From positions 1 to 24,413 of the forward strand of contig BQKZ01005438.1 of assembly GCA_036244855.1 (NCBI GenBank): a stretch of 24,413 nt of DNA, in the 5' to 3' direction. Each line of letters begins with the position of its first letter. The first letter of the stretch is position 1. The position numbers were made by a program, and so were the translations under genes. The notes beneath the pieces were generated by a model. The model was not told where the DNA came from. It did no database searches and was given only the letters and a program-made list of their open reading frames with translations. Below are positions 1 through 9,609 of the stretch, piece after piece. Source of the DNA: Temnopleurus reevesii. Its lineage: Eukaryota > Echinodermata > Echinoidea > Temnopleuroida > Temnopleuridae.

Positions 1-225
1 GCAATTGAGATCACCAAAAACGAGGATCTCATCAATAGAAATAGATGAACAAATCAATTCAAGACTTTCTTCGAACTTATCAAAAAATGTTACGTCAGAT
101 GACGGCGGTCTATAAATACTTATAACAAAAATGCTTTTCTGAAATGGTAAAGTTATCTGAAGACAAATCATGATGGGGGTAAGTCTGAAGCAATTACTAA
201 TCAATTGAAAAACTGAAACAATAAG
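1..225 (-). pseudogene. Non-LTR retrotransposon ORF2 fragment, APE-type endonuclease domain
   Basis: Read on the minus strand, 75 codons stay open from a stop at 226-228 to the window edge. The translation contains IYRPPSSD followed by FFDKFEESLELI and then ILVFGDLNC at the edge. The YRPPSS strand and the GDLN (usually GDFN) metal/phosphate-site motif are hallmarks of the apurinic-endonuclease-like domain that nicks target DNA in CR1/L2/RTE-type non-LTR retrotransposons. The order and spacing of the motifs fit that domain. The reverse transcriptase would lie outside the window to the left. The upstream stop means the copy is either broken here or frameshifted, since the normal domain start should lie further upstream. 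The family beyond non-LTR with APE endonuclease is not resolved. No methionine start is visible. Confidence 0.82.
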
Positions 226-1077
226 TCATTTATTGTGAAGCATACATTTTATGAAAGCTTACATTTTTTTGTTGCAAGGAATCGCTGACAACGTTATTGA
301 AATATCGCCCTCTATGGGTAGAATTTACATAATAAGGTAAAAGGTGCACACTTCACAGATAACATGGTCAGCGAACCCATCTTTATAAATGCAGATTTTC
401 ATGACCTTTTCATACACTATTTCCCTTGTCAATTAAAAACAAAAGAAGTAATTTCGCATACCCAGAAGATATATAAAACTTATTTGATATTAATTTTATT
501 AATTTTGGAATATGAAATTTCCATCGAACAAAATTAAAGCAAACCAATTAGAAGAGTAGTGACTAATTTTTCTAAGAAGTTCAATTTTTTGTTTATTACA
601 AAACAAAAGCCCATCCAGAATGTAACATAATACTTGACGCATATCTATTAGCAAAGTATATATAGTCATAACCATAATGAGTGCCATCATAAAACAACAA
701 ATCTAATGGTATGATATTGATTTCTCTCTTTGAATAAGCGGAAGTTATTGAACATAAAATTCTCCCACATCGTCATGGATGCAATCATATTCTAGGTAAC
801 GTCAAAAGGCTATACGTGGGACTACTAATCCAAACAGAATTATACCGTGGAGGGTATATAATTTGTCTTTTGTATGTCATCACGTGATTACCATATTCTA
901 TGAATTGATTATTTGTTGAAGATGGAAAGGTAGATGGCAGGGAAAATCCCATCCCTCTCCCAAAATGTTCAGTTTTTTTCTATCTATGTTATTGTTATAA
1001 TTTTCATTCAGTGCTATTTTCCCGCCATTTATTCAAAATGGCATTCGTCCTTTTACCTGAGCCTCATTCGATGTAAT
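226..1077. other. AT-rich non-coding stretch
   Basis: No convincing gene is seen. A 63-codon minus-strand reading frame at 499-690 has no recognisable motif and sits in plain AT-rich sequence. The first part may still hold decayed upstream sequence of the retrotransposon whose endonuclease lies at 1-225, but no protein motif can be read. Confidence 0.6.
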
Positions 1078-1209
1078 GCCCCGGTCACATAGGACCCCGG
1101 AAGCAACACGATTCAACCCGACTCTTAATTTGTTAATTCACAGTTAACTGCCTCAGAACAACGATTCGGGGTGAATCGTGTTGCTTGTGGGGTCCTATGT
1201 GACCGGGGC
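1078..1209 (-). mobile_element. Hairpin MITE family 1, copy 1
   Basis: A 132-bp inverted-repeat element runs from GCCCCGGTCACATAGGACC to the matching GGTCCTATGTGACCGGGGC. The arms are about 50 bp and surround a short loop with TTAATTCACAGTTAACTG, which is the reverse of the loop in most other copies here, so this copy is called minus. TA lies close to each end (TAAT before, TA after), as expected of Tc1/mariner-type targets. There is no coding capacity, so it must have been moved by a transposase made elsewhere. Arms differ at a few sites (CAACCCGA against CACCCCGA). Confidence 0.9.
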
Positions 1210-1312
1210 TAGAACAAATTAGAATATCCTGAAGTCTTCGCTAAAAAAAATCAACATCCACACCAGTTAAAAAGCGATATCACGATAATTAAAGATAATG
1301 AAAATAAAATGA

Positions 1313-1338
1313 TGATTGTTACGACGACGATAATGATA

Positions 1339-1391
<53 letters not shown>

Positions 1392-1650
1392 AATGATGAT
1401 AATGATGATAATGATAATGATGATAATGATGATGATAATGATAATGATGATGACGATGATGATGATGATGGTGATAATAATGATGATGATGATGGTGATG
1501 ATAATGATGATGATGATGATCATGATGATGATGATGATGATCATAATGATGATAATGATGATGACGACGATTGTGTGATCTTGATAAGCATTAATAGTTA
1601 TAACAATGCCAATGATGAAAAATGATACTAAAAATGATGATGATAATATC
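1313..1650. repeat. Microsatellite, (ATG/ATA)n imperfect
   Basis: A long imperfect trinucleotide tract of ATG, ATA and a few ACG units is purest at about 1336-1390. Reading frames on both strands here encode only methionine or isoleucine runs and are not genes. A single N lies just beyond the tract at 1664. Confidence 0.95.
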
Positions 1651-1734
1651 AGTGTATATAGTTNCATCGGCAAGTTTACAGAATCTGTTTACTTTTCGTC
1701 TAAAACGCCACTTACCAACATAATTTTTTTTTTT

Positions 1735-2540
1735 TTTAATCACTACTATCTGTAAATCAGGACGCCAACGATTAATTTGTTTCAGTTATAGATCCTTATT
1801 CCGGTGGCAATGCTTGTTAATATTAAATGCAATTGTCTGTCTTAAGCCTGCGTCACACCTTTGCGTTTTTAGCCTGCGTCGGCCTACCGTTTTTGGAATT
1901 AAAAAACGCCCCCTTGACGCACAAAGACGCAGGTCGTACGGTGGACTGACGCTCGTCGTACGCTCGTTGAGCGCAAGCCAAACGTCAGCCCACCGTCTGA
2001 TCTGCGTATGCTGTCCGTCAAAGGAGCGTTTTTAATTTCCAAAAACGCTCGGCCAACGCAGGCTAAAGACGCAAAGGTGTGACGCTGGCTTTAGCAAGGA
2101 GTTAGATAATATCCGATATTCAGATCCGATTCTAATTAAAGGCAGATTTCTGATCGAAAGTTTTTACATTTTTAGTTTCTAATTATCATGTCTAAATAAG
2201 GAGGCCGAAAAATAATTATATTTTCAGGTATTGATTCCTATACCGACGCCTTTTTATACGTCATATAATCGTCCGACATCTAATAATTACTTACATCCTT
2301 TTAAGGATGCAAATTTTACAGCAATTACTCCAATTTTGTCTTAAACGCAAGTATTACAAAAATTATTAAATCTTTACACTCTAATAATTGCTATTACTAG
2401 ATGAGGAGCTGTCGAAAGGATTTTGTCATCACTTATTCATTACATCATTTTAATTAATGCAAACCGGCAATTCTATAATCATTGCTATTTCTAAATCAGG
2501 AGCCATATAAATGATATTTCTTTTTATTATTTAAATTTCT
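1735..2540. repeat. Degenerate tandem array, period about 100 bp, split by a MITE
   Basis: A motif close to TCTAATAATTGCTATTTCTA then AATCAGGAGCC recurs with starts near 1735, 1828, 2178, 2279, 2380 and 2472. Spacings are about 93, 101 (after removing the 249 bp added by the MITE at 1843-2093), 101, 101 and 92. Similarity extends past the motif: ATTTTCAGGTATTGATTCCT in the 2178 unit aligns with GTTTCAGTTATAGATCCTTA in the 1735 unit. Units are heavily diverged, so this is an old minisatellite-like array. No protein reading is supported. Confidence 0.65.
1843..2093. mobile_element. Hairpin MITE family 2, copy 1
   Basis: A 251-bp element including TA at both ends. The inverted arms are about 100 bp: AAGCCTGCGTCACACCTTTG at left, with CAAAGGTGTGACGCTGGCTT at right. 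It contains internal GCGTTTTTAGCCTGCGTCGG and an asymmetric centre with GACGCTCGTCGTACGCTCG. It is clearly more GC-rich than its surroundings. The same element, with the same centre, is found at 18654-18905. It is non-autonomous; TA flanks suggest a Tc1/mariner-like mobiliser. A 73-codon frame inside it is incidental. Confidence 0.9.
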
Positions 2541-3889
2541 TCTCCTTTCTTTTCTTCCTTTCTCCCCTGTTTAAGCTTCCATTTATGAAATTGAAGTCAA
2601 CAGATCTTTTCAATCTGGTCTACCCGTGGTTTATCTATGACGCATCATTCTCTCACTCTCTTGTGATAATTTTAGAAGGATGTTAATACAATTAAAAATG
2701 ATGTAAATAATGATAATAGTAGCCTCTTCCAGCTGATAGCTGTTCTTCCAGCGGACCCTGCATAACATAACTACCCTTCTCCTTTCTTAAATGCCGGCAA
2801 GAAAGGCGGCAGAGGGTCCCATTTGTAAAAGTCTATGGTATAATCTAGTCTAGTCAAGTACAGACCCTAGATTTTCGATGTGATCATCATAAAGAGTATG
2901 CAATCTTTCACTGCATGACCCAGACTGTAGGAAAAGAACAATCCTGTGTGTGATATAGTCACACAATGCATACCCTGCATCACGCTCTGCGCATGCATGC
3001 ACACACCGAAAGCATTGTTGGACGGGGTGTTGCGCCTCGCCAACTATTTCATATCGAGGACAGACATGAAGGAGGACAAGGACTCTACGATTGCGTTTTG
3101 GCGCGTGGTTTATTCCAAAGATCGGGAGATCCCTGTACACAGAAACAGGGAACATCAAAGTTTACAAAGCATTAGCGAGGAATGAGTACATCATCACTAT
3201 TGTGGTATATAATCATCCACTAGCGATAGCCAACATTTGCATAATTACTACTATCATTAATGTTGCCAATTCACAAGAATACGACCATTTGCTACAATTA
3301 TATATACAAAATTAATGCCTCACTAAATAACAGGTACTACATTGAGTATACCTATACTCTTCGATAACAATATAAGTACGGTTGAATGACGATGGTCCAT
3401 AATAATTATAGGAATAATGAATGCAGATAAATTATTATTTTCCTGCGTGACTTGAGAATAAGCTACAATCAACAACTCTGGCAAATGTTGTAAACATAAT
3501 CGATTACAATATTTTGCTGATAAATGAGGCATCATTCGAGCCATGCAAAATTATGGAAATTAACGGAACACCAACTGTCATACGCCTAAATAAAATTCCA
3601 TAAGATTTTCTTAAGGCGATTACATAACAATTTAACATATTAATTCTAACATCACTCACCCTAGTATGGTTATAGAGTGTAAATAAAACTTGTCAAACAC
3701 CTAGCGGTGACACATCTTGCAGCGTAGCCCGTCAGGGATATTTAGACTCCCTGCGTAAGTCCTACCTGGACAAAAGTACAATACAAAAATTTTATCTACT
3801 ACGTGCTTCGTAATTCCTTTCTCAATAAAAATACTCGGCCAAAATGAGAAGTTTCGGTCTTTGACGCTACAGCATATAGGGTCTGTGCT
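2541..3889. other. Non-coding stretch with a GC-richer, unassigned segment
   Basis: Mostly AT-rich sequence without recognised genes. About 2730-3185 is richer in GC and holds overlapping frames on both strands (a 102-codon minus frame at 2850-3158 and 69-79-codon plus frames). None has a domain motif, and the several mutually overlapping frames argue against a gene. It could be old transposon body or a diverged exon. From about 3690 to 3889 the sequence leads into the tRNA-like head below and may be the body of that SINE. Confidence 0.45.
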
Positions 3890-3975
3890 TGCAGAATAGG
3901 TATATACCTGGCAGGGGGTAGAATTGAAGCACGACCTCCCGTTCATGGGGCAGACGCTCTACCTACTCACCCAAT
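3890..3975 (-). mobile_element. tRNA-like head of a second SINE type (decayed)
   Basis: On the minus strand the sequence GTAGGTAGAGCGTCTGCCCC then CATGAACGGGAGGTCGTG reads as the D arm, anticodon arm and variable region of a tRNA. The B-box position has CTTCAATTC instead of GGTTCGANTCC, so the internal promoter is damaged. It is not an intact tRNA gene because the acceptor stem does not close. The copy at 16738 shares the AGCG, CATGA and GGAGGTCGTG-like blocks. The body probably continues towards lower coordinates. Confidence 0.45.
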
Positions 3976-4451
3976 CAATATCTTATATGAATATCTTCAT
4001 GGTTTCTTCAACTATCTGCATTTTTTCTCAATTAAATTGACAATATCTCATTTGCACTAGATAGTCTTTTCCAAAGCCTATAATAGCGATTATTAATTAT
4101 GTTTAGTTACATATAATTGATGTAAAATCCTTGTAACATATACATTGTTTTCAAGATGCTAGAAGATAAATAATCAAAAATATTCTGCCCAATTTGTTTT
4201 CAAAATGCTAGAGTATCATATAGTGCTGAAACTATTTATTCTTCTGACAACGCATCTTCCTAGAAACGATTTGGTTGTGAATTTCTTAGAAATTTGTGCG
4301 AGATAAAAGAACAGGAAATTACGAAATCATTCAAGTTCATAATTCATATCAATTCAGCAGAGCGGGGAACCTGCGACCTCAAAAACTTGGCCCAGTTACC
4401 AGGCTACGTAATGTTTCCATTCGATCGTTCGATTAATATCAATTGTGTGGA
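3976..4451. other. AT-rich non-coding stretch
   Basis: Nothing gene-like is seen. A 69-codon plus frame at 4294-4503 runs straight into the SINE head and has no recognised motif. An imperfect direct repeat, TTGTTTTCAAGATGCTAGA-like at about 4146 and TTGTTTTCAAAATGCTAGA at about 4194, suggests a small local duplication. Confidence 0.5.
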
Positions 4452-4750
4452 GACGCCGTTGTGTAGTGGTCGTGACTCTCGCCTTTCAACAAGAGGGTCG
4501 TAGGTTCGAATCCCACCCATGGCGTCAATTTCCTTCAGCAAGAAATTTATCCACACTGTGCTGCACTCAACCCAGGTGAGGTGAATGGGTACCTGGCAGG
4601 AATATTTATTCCTTGAAATGCCAAGTGCGCTGGTGGCTGCCGAGCTAAAGCCAGGGTAATAATAATGTAAAGCGCCTTGAGCACATTACTCAGCAATGAG
4701 AGTGGATACGTGCGCTAAATAAATTGCATATATTATTATATTATTATTAT
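4452..4750 (+). mobile_element. tRNA-derived SINE, full-length copy
   Basis: The head begins GACGCCG and closes with TGGCGTC about 65 bases later, resembling a tRNA acceptor stem. TGTAGTGG matches the A-box region and GGTTCGAATCC is a perfect B box, so an internal RNA polymerase III promoter is present. The loop CTTTCAA would place TTC at the anticodon, which hints at a tRNA-Glu origin (inference). A body with TGCACTCAACCCAGGTGAGG follows. The tail has paired GCGC blocks (AAAGCGCC and GTGCGCTAAATAA) and ends in ATATTATTATATTATTATT. The same family recurs at 17958, 19328 and 23883. Confidence 0.88.
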
Positions 4751-5003
4751 AAATCTATGGAAGATCATGTACGAAAAACTTGCAATTTATCGCAAACTGT
4801 TTACTTTATCGCAATCTGTTTTATCGTGTTTATGTTACAGGACCGTGGTATTTAAGTGTGGTTTACCAGTAGATAAGTAAAAAGTTTATAAATAATCAGA
4901 AGGCTTTTGTAAAGATCTGTTCAAATGGATGTGCTTCCTGTTTATTTTGCTCTTGTTTGGCCTTGTCTTTCAGTTCAGTCACCATGGTTACATATTTAGT
5001 AAA
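4751..5003. other. Short AT-rich spacer
   Basis: This spacer contains a small direct repeat of TTTATCGCAA followed by CTGTTT-like sequence. No gene is seen. Confidence 0.5.
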
Positions 5004-5130
5004 GCCCCGGTCACATAGGGCCCCGGAAGCAACACGATTCAACACGACTCTTTGTTCTGAGGCAGTTCACTGTGAATTATCAAAGAGTCGTGTTGAATCG
5101 TGTTGCTTCCGGGCCCTATGTGACTGAAGC
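5004..5130 (+). mobile_element. Hairpin MITE family 1, copy 2
   Basis: A 127-bp hairpin element. The arms carry the CAACACGACTCTTTG variant on both sides and pair almost perfectly. The right terminus has decayed (GACTGAAGC for GACCGGGGC). Flanks read GTAAAGCC and GGCTTTAC, giving a TA just outside each AA/TT-extended terminus. The loop CTGAGGCAGTTCACTGTGAA defines plus orientation. Confidence 0.9.
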
Positions 5131-5160
5131 TTTACCAATTGTATTTACACATGGACATCT

Positions 5161-5325
5161 GACATCCAAAAACTCCGATATAGGATGACGTGCTTTGTCT
5201 TCCATTGCCCCCACCCTCGCCTCTGGAATAAACTTCCGCCTCACATCCGAAATTCGTAATCCGTTTAATCATTTAAATCCCTTCTCAAAACCATCTCTTT
5301 GAGCAGCTTCATTTTTGTAGTTTAT
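5161..5325 (+). pseudogene. Decayed C-terminus of a non-LTR retrotransposon reverse transcriptase ORF
   Basis: In the plus frame starting at 5161 the translation reads PRLWNKLPPHIRNS, a stop, SV, a stop, then SFKSLLKTISL. The block LWN(K/S)LPxxIRN followed by a SFKxxLKxxL helix is the usual C-terminal tail of non-LTR (CR1/L2/Jockey-like) reverse transcriptase proteins and derived ORFs. Two in-frame stops and the loss of everything upstream, where the MITE copy at 5004-5130 now sits, show it is a dead fragment. It is unrelated in sequence detail to the copy at 11203-11385, so at least two lineages are present. Confidence 0.72.
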
Positions 5326-5531
5326 CATTGGAGGGGCACGAATTGAAGCTGCTGAAGCCCCGGTCACATAGGACCCCGGAAGCAACACGATTCAACACAA
5401 TTCTTTGTTCTGAGGTAGTTAACTGTGAATTAACAAAGATTTGTGATGAATCGTGTTGCTTCCGGGCCTCTATGTGACCGGGGCTTCAGCAGCTTCAATT
5501 CGATTTTTGTAGTTTATCATTGGAGGCGCAC
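5302..5531. repeat. Direct plus inverted duplication around a MITE
   Basis: AGCAGCTTCATTTTTGTAG and following bases at 5302-5339 are repeated, with a few extra bases, at 5488-5531 on the other side of the MITE. The 17 bases immediately next to the MITE (GAATTGAAGCTGCTGAA at 5340-5356) are the exact reverse complement of those after it (5485-5501). The element's inverted arms have thus been extended into flanking DNA. Neither plain insertion nor a simple TA duplication explains this. Confidence 0.8.
5357..5484 (+). mobile_element. Hairpin MITE family 1, copy 3
   Basis: A 128-bp copy with GCCCCGGTCACATAGGACC at left and CTATGTGACCGGGGC at right. The loop CTGAGGTAGTTAACTGTGAA is in plus orientation. 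The inner arms have drifted (CAACACAATTC against GATTTGTGATG). It sits inside the duplicated flank described at 5302-5531. Confidence 0.9.
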
Positions 5532-6198
5532 TAGTTAATTTGTATAGCTTGTTATCGAGTTTTCAAATCTTCTAATTTATTACCTGTTGCATTCTACCGG
5601 TATATGATGGACAGTCCACCTATATGCGCTTTCAAACACCCGTATGAAATATCCTATCAATGTTATCATATTTCTTATAATCATTATCTGTGTTCAATAG
5701 AAAATAATACTTATTCTATATATTGATTATTTTTATTGATTATTTTATCAGTATAAGACGTTTTCACATCTAAGTTTTAAACTTTAGTGAAAATAAATGC
5801 GATTCTAACTCAATAATCAGTCGATTCACTTTGAAACGTGCTCTCATTAAAATGATGTCTTTTCTTTGTTATAATATTATTCAAAATTATATCAGGTCGT
5901 TCTTTTGGAAATATAAATGTCTTTCATCGTTTCTCTTCAAGAGGTCGGCAAAGAAGAAAGTCTTCCCCCGCTAAATGCTAATCCAGCATCCTATCTGAAA
6001 AAAAAAGAAAATGGGAAAGTGATGAAAGAACAAACCCTCCATCCCTATAAACTAAAAATACATCATCATTTAAGACGAAAACTTAAAAAAAAATCCTTTT
6101 CTATAATTATATCTGCTACCGGGTGGAACAGATCACTAATTCTAAGGACCATTTCCCTCCACTGACTAATGATGCTATTGAAACCAACTTTTGCATAT
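5532..6198. other. AT-rich non-coding stretch
   Basis: No recognised gene. The longest frame (82 codons, plus, 5917-6165) is lysine- and serine-rich with A-runs and matches no family I know. I treat it as chance. Confidence 0.5.
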
Positions 6199-6329
6199 AG
6201 GGGCCTGTAACATAAAAAAAGATACGATAGATTGAAAATTAGTCGTATCTTTATGGTACATGTTTTGCCATAGACTTATGATTATTTTCTAGCGTAAGTT
6301 TAATTGTATCCTCTATGTTACAGGCTCCT
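6199..6329. mobile_element. Inverted-repeat element (AGGGGCCTGTAACATA termini)
   Basis: A 131-bp element whose ends AGGGGCCTGTAACATA and TATGTTACAGGCTCCT are imperfect reverse complements. The inner arms GATACGAT and ATTGTATC also pair roughly. It contains no coding sequence. It directly abuts a second inverted-repeat element at 6330. Confidence 0.7.
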
Positions 6330-6509
6330 GGGGCCGATTGCTCGAAATGGCCTTAGCTATCCTCTTCATGCTAAGACGTCTTGACTTCTTGCGCTATCCT
6401 CATAACATAGCCAATAGCGTCGATACGACTATTTTAAGAGGGTGGCGCAAGAACTTAAGACGCCTTAGCATGAATAGGATAGCTTAGATCATTTCGAGCA
6501 ATCGGCCCC
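6330..6509. mobile_element. Inverted-repeat element (GGGGCCGATTGCTCGAAATG termini)
   Basis: A 180-bp element. The first 20 bases, GGGGCCGATTGCTCGAAATG, are exactly reverse-complemented at its right end, and the pairing continues through CTATCC-TTCATGCTAAG and TCTTGCGC to roughly 70 bp per arm. A transcript would fold into a long hairpin. The left end starts on the base after the preceding element. No target duplication can be read with certainty. Confidence 0.82.
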
Positions 6510-6766
6510 TGATCACTTAAGTTTTATCCACTTTTCCTGTAATATTCATAAGTGGAAGTTTGTTTCAGTTGCCATTATCATGATTATCAACCTGCTAGTT
6601 AGAACACTTAAAAGCATTGAAAACAGGATACATAAAACACGGTATAGGGTGAGACAGAAAAAATGTGTCCAATTAGTTTTAGGCTACCTTGTTTGAAGTA
6701 TGGTGTATGTAAATTTTGGCTTTGGCTGAAGTAATCATCCCACTATAAACTTATTATAATAAATAC

Positions 6767-6767
<1 letters not shown>

Positions 6768-6802
<35 letters not shown>

Positions 6803-6806
6803 AGTG

Positions 6807-6837
<31 letters not shown>

Positions 6838-6935
6838 TAGTAATAATAATAATAATAATAATAGTAATAATAATGATGATAATAATAATAATAATAATGA
6901 TATCATGATAATTACTAATGGTAATAACGACAATA

Positions 6936-6979
<44 letters not shown>
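6768..6979. repeat. Compound microsatellite (GAT)n-(AAT)n-(ACT)n
   Basis: Three successive trinucleotide blocks: GAT units from 6768, AAT/AGT-type units in the middle, and a clean ACT/CTA run at about 6936-6979. There is no coding meaning. Confidence 0.95.
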
Positions 6980-7263
6980 AGGTTATTATAAGGTTATACT
7001 TTTTCATCTTGATATGTTCATACTTGATGAAATAATATTATATCATAATAGACAACCAATCGACAGCGACCGTTAATACACTTTAATTAAAGGTCAACAT
7101 GTAAATACGTTCAATAGAATATTATTTCTTTTACTATATAAGAAAGGTGAAAAACCAAGAAACAAATGATAATATAGTAGGCATATACGTTCAACGAGAC
7201 TTCATATTTCTCTCAAAAAATTAAAATAAAAAGATATATAACCATAATGTTGTGCTCAGATAT

Positions 7264-7589
7264 TAAGGCCCGTATTCTGATGTCAGGTTTAACTTAAACT
7301 AGAGTTTAAATCTGTGGTTTAAGTATGGCAAGCCCAAAGTGCCAAAACTCTATTTAAATATAGTATGATTCTTATGTTAACTATATACTCTCTTTTCCCA
7401 TGCTCTAATATTGTAGAAAACTATTTAAGTTGTTATTCCAAGACAGTTTTTAATACTATGAGTGCGAAATATCCTGGTAAATTAAACACCGACTGTTATA
7501 GATTCAAGCCTCTTTTGGCTTACCATATACTTAAACCACAGATTTAAACTCTGGTTTAAGTTAAACCTGACATCAGAATACGGGCCTTA
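7264..7589. mobile_element. MITE with 70-bp terminal inverted repeats and TA target
   Basis: A 326-bp element between TA dinucleotides. Termini are AGGCCCGTATTCTGATGTCA at left and TGACATCAGAATACGGGCCT at right, an exact 20-bp match. Pairing continues through GGTTTAACTTAAAC and GTTTAAATCTGTGGTTTAAG for about 70 bp with one clear substitution. The TA duplication fits Tc1/mariner-like mobilisation. The 60-codon plus frame at 7365-7547 lies in the centre and the right arm and shows no transposase motif. Confidence 0.9.
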
Positions 7590-8115
7590 GTGTTTATTTG
7601 TGATTCAAAGGCATTGAATAGGTCTAATATATCAATGTGTAAATATTATTGCCAAGGACAATAGATAAGTTGAGGCATGACATGCATAAGAGAAGGTCTT
7701 CTACATAATGATTCTAGATATAGATACAAACACATATGCCAGAGGTTAGAAATTAAATAAGTATAATTATTATACTAACTATGGATTGATGATAATGACA
7801 TTATGAAGCCCCCCCCCCCCCCCGCAACGTCACCATCGACTATGCCCCCTAACATGTAATCATCAAAATCTTTGATGATGATATTCATGGCCTCTTGTAT
7901 AGCGCTGGACCGCCTCAGCTGGGCGCTCATGACGCTCAATTATTGAAAATAATGTCTCACAGATTTCAATGTCCTAATCAGTGAAAAAGTTTATCTGTAT
8001 GAATCGAAGAATCTGTTTGCTTATTTGTCAAAGCAATAGCATAAGAAGTGACGACTTTCTTTTTCTTTCTGATCAAGATTCACGGGTAAAGAACTTCATA
8101 TACTGCAAAAAGTCG
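7590..8115. other. Non-coding stretch with a C15 run
   Basis: This stretch contains an uninterrupted run of 15 C at 7809-7823. A short ATAGCGCTGGACCGCC...GGGCGCTC block at about 7900-7928 resembles the GCGC stems of the SINE tails. A 64-codon plus frame (7981-8175) runs into the next repeat and is not convincing. Confidence 0.45.
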
Positions 8116-8259
8116 GTGTTAAATTTAACACCAGCTGGAAACACCAGCTGGAATCTATACGGGACATCAACATAACTATTTAAACACCTCCCGTTGTTAT
8201 TCAAGCCACTTGATTCCAAAACTGCTGCGGTCCTATATAGATTCCGGCAAATTTAACAC
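8116..8259. mobile_element. Probable short MITE with GTGTTAAATTT ends
   Basis: GTGTTAAATTTAACACC at left and AAATTTAACACC at right give 11-bp inverted termini. The left end is itself a perfect palindrome (GGTGTTAAATTTAACACC). ACACCAGCTGG is tandemly repeated just inside. The central part, around CAACATAACTATTTAAAC, shows no strong pairing, so element boundaries are uncertain. Confidence 0.5.
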
Positions 8260-8366
8260 CAACGTGTTTTTTTTCCAATGTAAATCTAACAAATCAAGTT
8301 CAAAATAATACACATTTTTATGGCACACGCTTTAAACAGACCGTCGCGAATGGCTCGTACATATTA

Positions 8367-8433
8367 AATAATTTCAGATCCCATGCAAATAAAAAAAAAA
8401 AGACATACAAATAAAAAAAATAATTTCAGATCC
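8367..8433. repeat. 15-bp direct repeats flanking an A-rich core
   Basis: AATAATTTCAGATCC occurs at 8367-8381 and again at 8419-8433, separated by CATGCAAATAAAAA-type A-rich sequence. It looks like a target-site duplication around a very short poly(A) retro-insertion, or a local slippage duplication. Confidence 0.5.
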
Positions 8434-8496
8434 TATAAATAAGCGTGTTAATATAGTCATGACCACAATTGCTTATATCATAATAATGACCCATTA

Positions 8497-8550
<54 letters not shown>
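8497..8550. repeat. Microsatellite (ACT)18
   Basis: An essentially pure ACT/CTA run of about 54 bp. It matches the motif of the tract at 6936-6979. Confidence 0.95.
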
Positions 8551-9109
8551 GAGTAATAATAATAATGGTGGCTATTGTATAGCGTACAGGTCCACCTTAT
8601 CCCCCTATGCACTAATGTTTCATTCCTAGATAACAGTGGTGCATAAATTATCAATAATTATTCAATTTGTCATGAAAACAATTGAAAGTGATCTGTAAAT
8701 AGATAACAAGCGAAAGTATCATATCCACTCATTTGCCTGAATTGTTTGGGAGTTGTTCTATATCCCCTTTTCAAACTACTTTTAAAACTAATCATGCTAA
8801 TTGAAAGTGGAAAACTTTGTGTTTAAAATCATTACGTGGTTAAAGTTCCTTCTCAAATGTACGAAAGTATTTTCGAAAACAGGTATCTGTTTCGCCATTC
8901 GTGATTTCATTTCTTCCATTTTACTTTTTAATTTCATCATAGAATGGGAATTTCCCTTCAAAGTATTTAGCTTTCACCGTATTTATCTTTCATAATTATT
9001 TTCCTTACCACTAAGTTACTCATAATTTATATAGTAATCAAATTGTATGACTCCCGCTTTTTCTTTGATTCTCTACCTCCTCGTCCGTTTCATTTTCTTC
9101 TCATTCTTT
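8551..9109. other. AT-rich non-coding stretch
   Basis: No gene is seen. A 64-codon plus frame at 8801-8995 is phenylalanine-rich from T runs and has no motif. Pyrimidine bias on the plus strand rises gradually from about 9050 into the tract that follows. Confidence 0.5.
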
Positions 9110-9127
9110 TTCCTCTCCTGCTCTCCT

Positions 9128-9159
<32 letters not shown>

Positions 9160-9576
9160 TTCTTCTTCTTCTTCTTCTTCTTCTTCTTCTTTATTTCTTC
9201 TTCTCTTTCTTCCTCCTCTTCTTTTTCATTTTCTTCTTTTCTTCTTCTTCTCCTTCTTCTTCTTCTTCTTCTTCTTCTTCTTCTTCTTCTTCTTCTCCTT
9301 CTTCTTCTTCTTTATGTATTCTTCTCCTTCTTCCTCCTCCTCTTCTTTTTCATTTTCTTCTTTTTTTCTTTTTCTCCTTCTTCTTCTTCTTTTTCTTCTT
9401 TCTTCTTTTTCTTCTTCTTCTTCTTCTTCTTCTTTCTTCTTCTTCTTCTTCTTCTTCTTCTTTTTCTTCATTCTTGTTCTTTTTCATCTTGTTCTTCTCC
9501 TTCTTTATTTCTTCTTATCCTTATTGCTCCTCTTCTTTTTAATGTTCTTCTTTTCTTCTTCTTCTCCTTCTTCCTC

Positions 9577-9609
<33 letters not shown>

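Noticed and set aside
1251..1673. 140-codon and 89-codon frames on both strands
   Set aside because: Translations are runs of Ile or Met from the ATG/ATA microsatellite.
1814..2035. 73-codon frame with basic residues
   Set aside because: It lies mostly in the family-2 MITE, whose GC-rich arms open frames by chance.
2850..3185. Overlapping frames on both strands in a GC-richer segment
   Set aside because: No recognised motif, mutually exclusive readings, no clear splice pair. Left as unassigned.
4452..4526. A tRNA gene (A box, B box and acceptor-like pairing)
   Set aside because: The same sequence with a common downstream body and tail recurs elsewhere in the window, so it is a SINE head.
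7365..7547. 60-codon frame
   Set aside because: It spans the centre and right arm of the MITE at 7264-7589.
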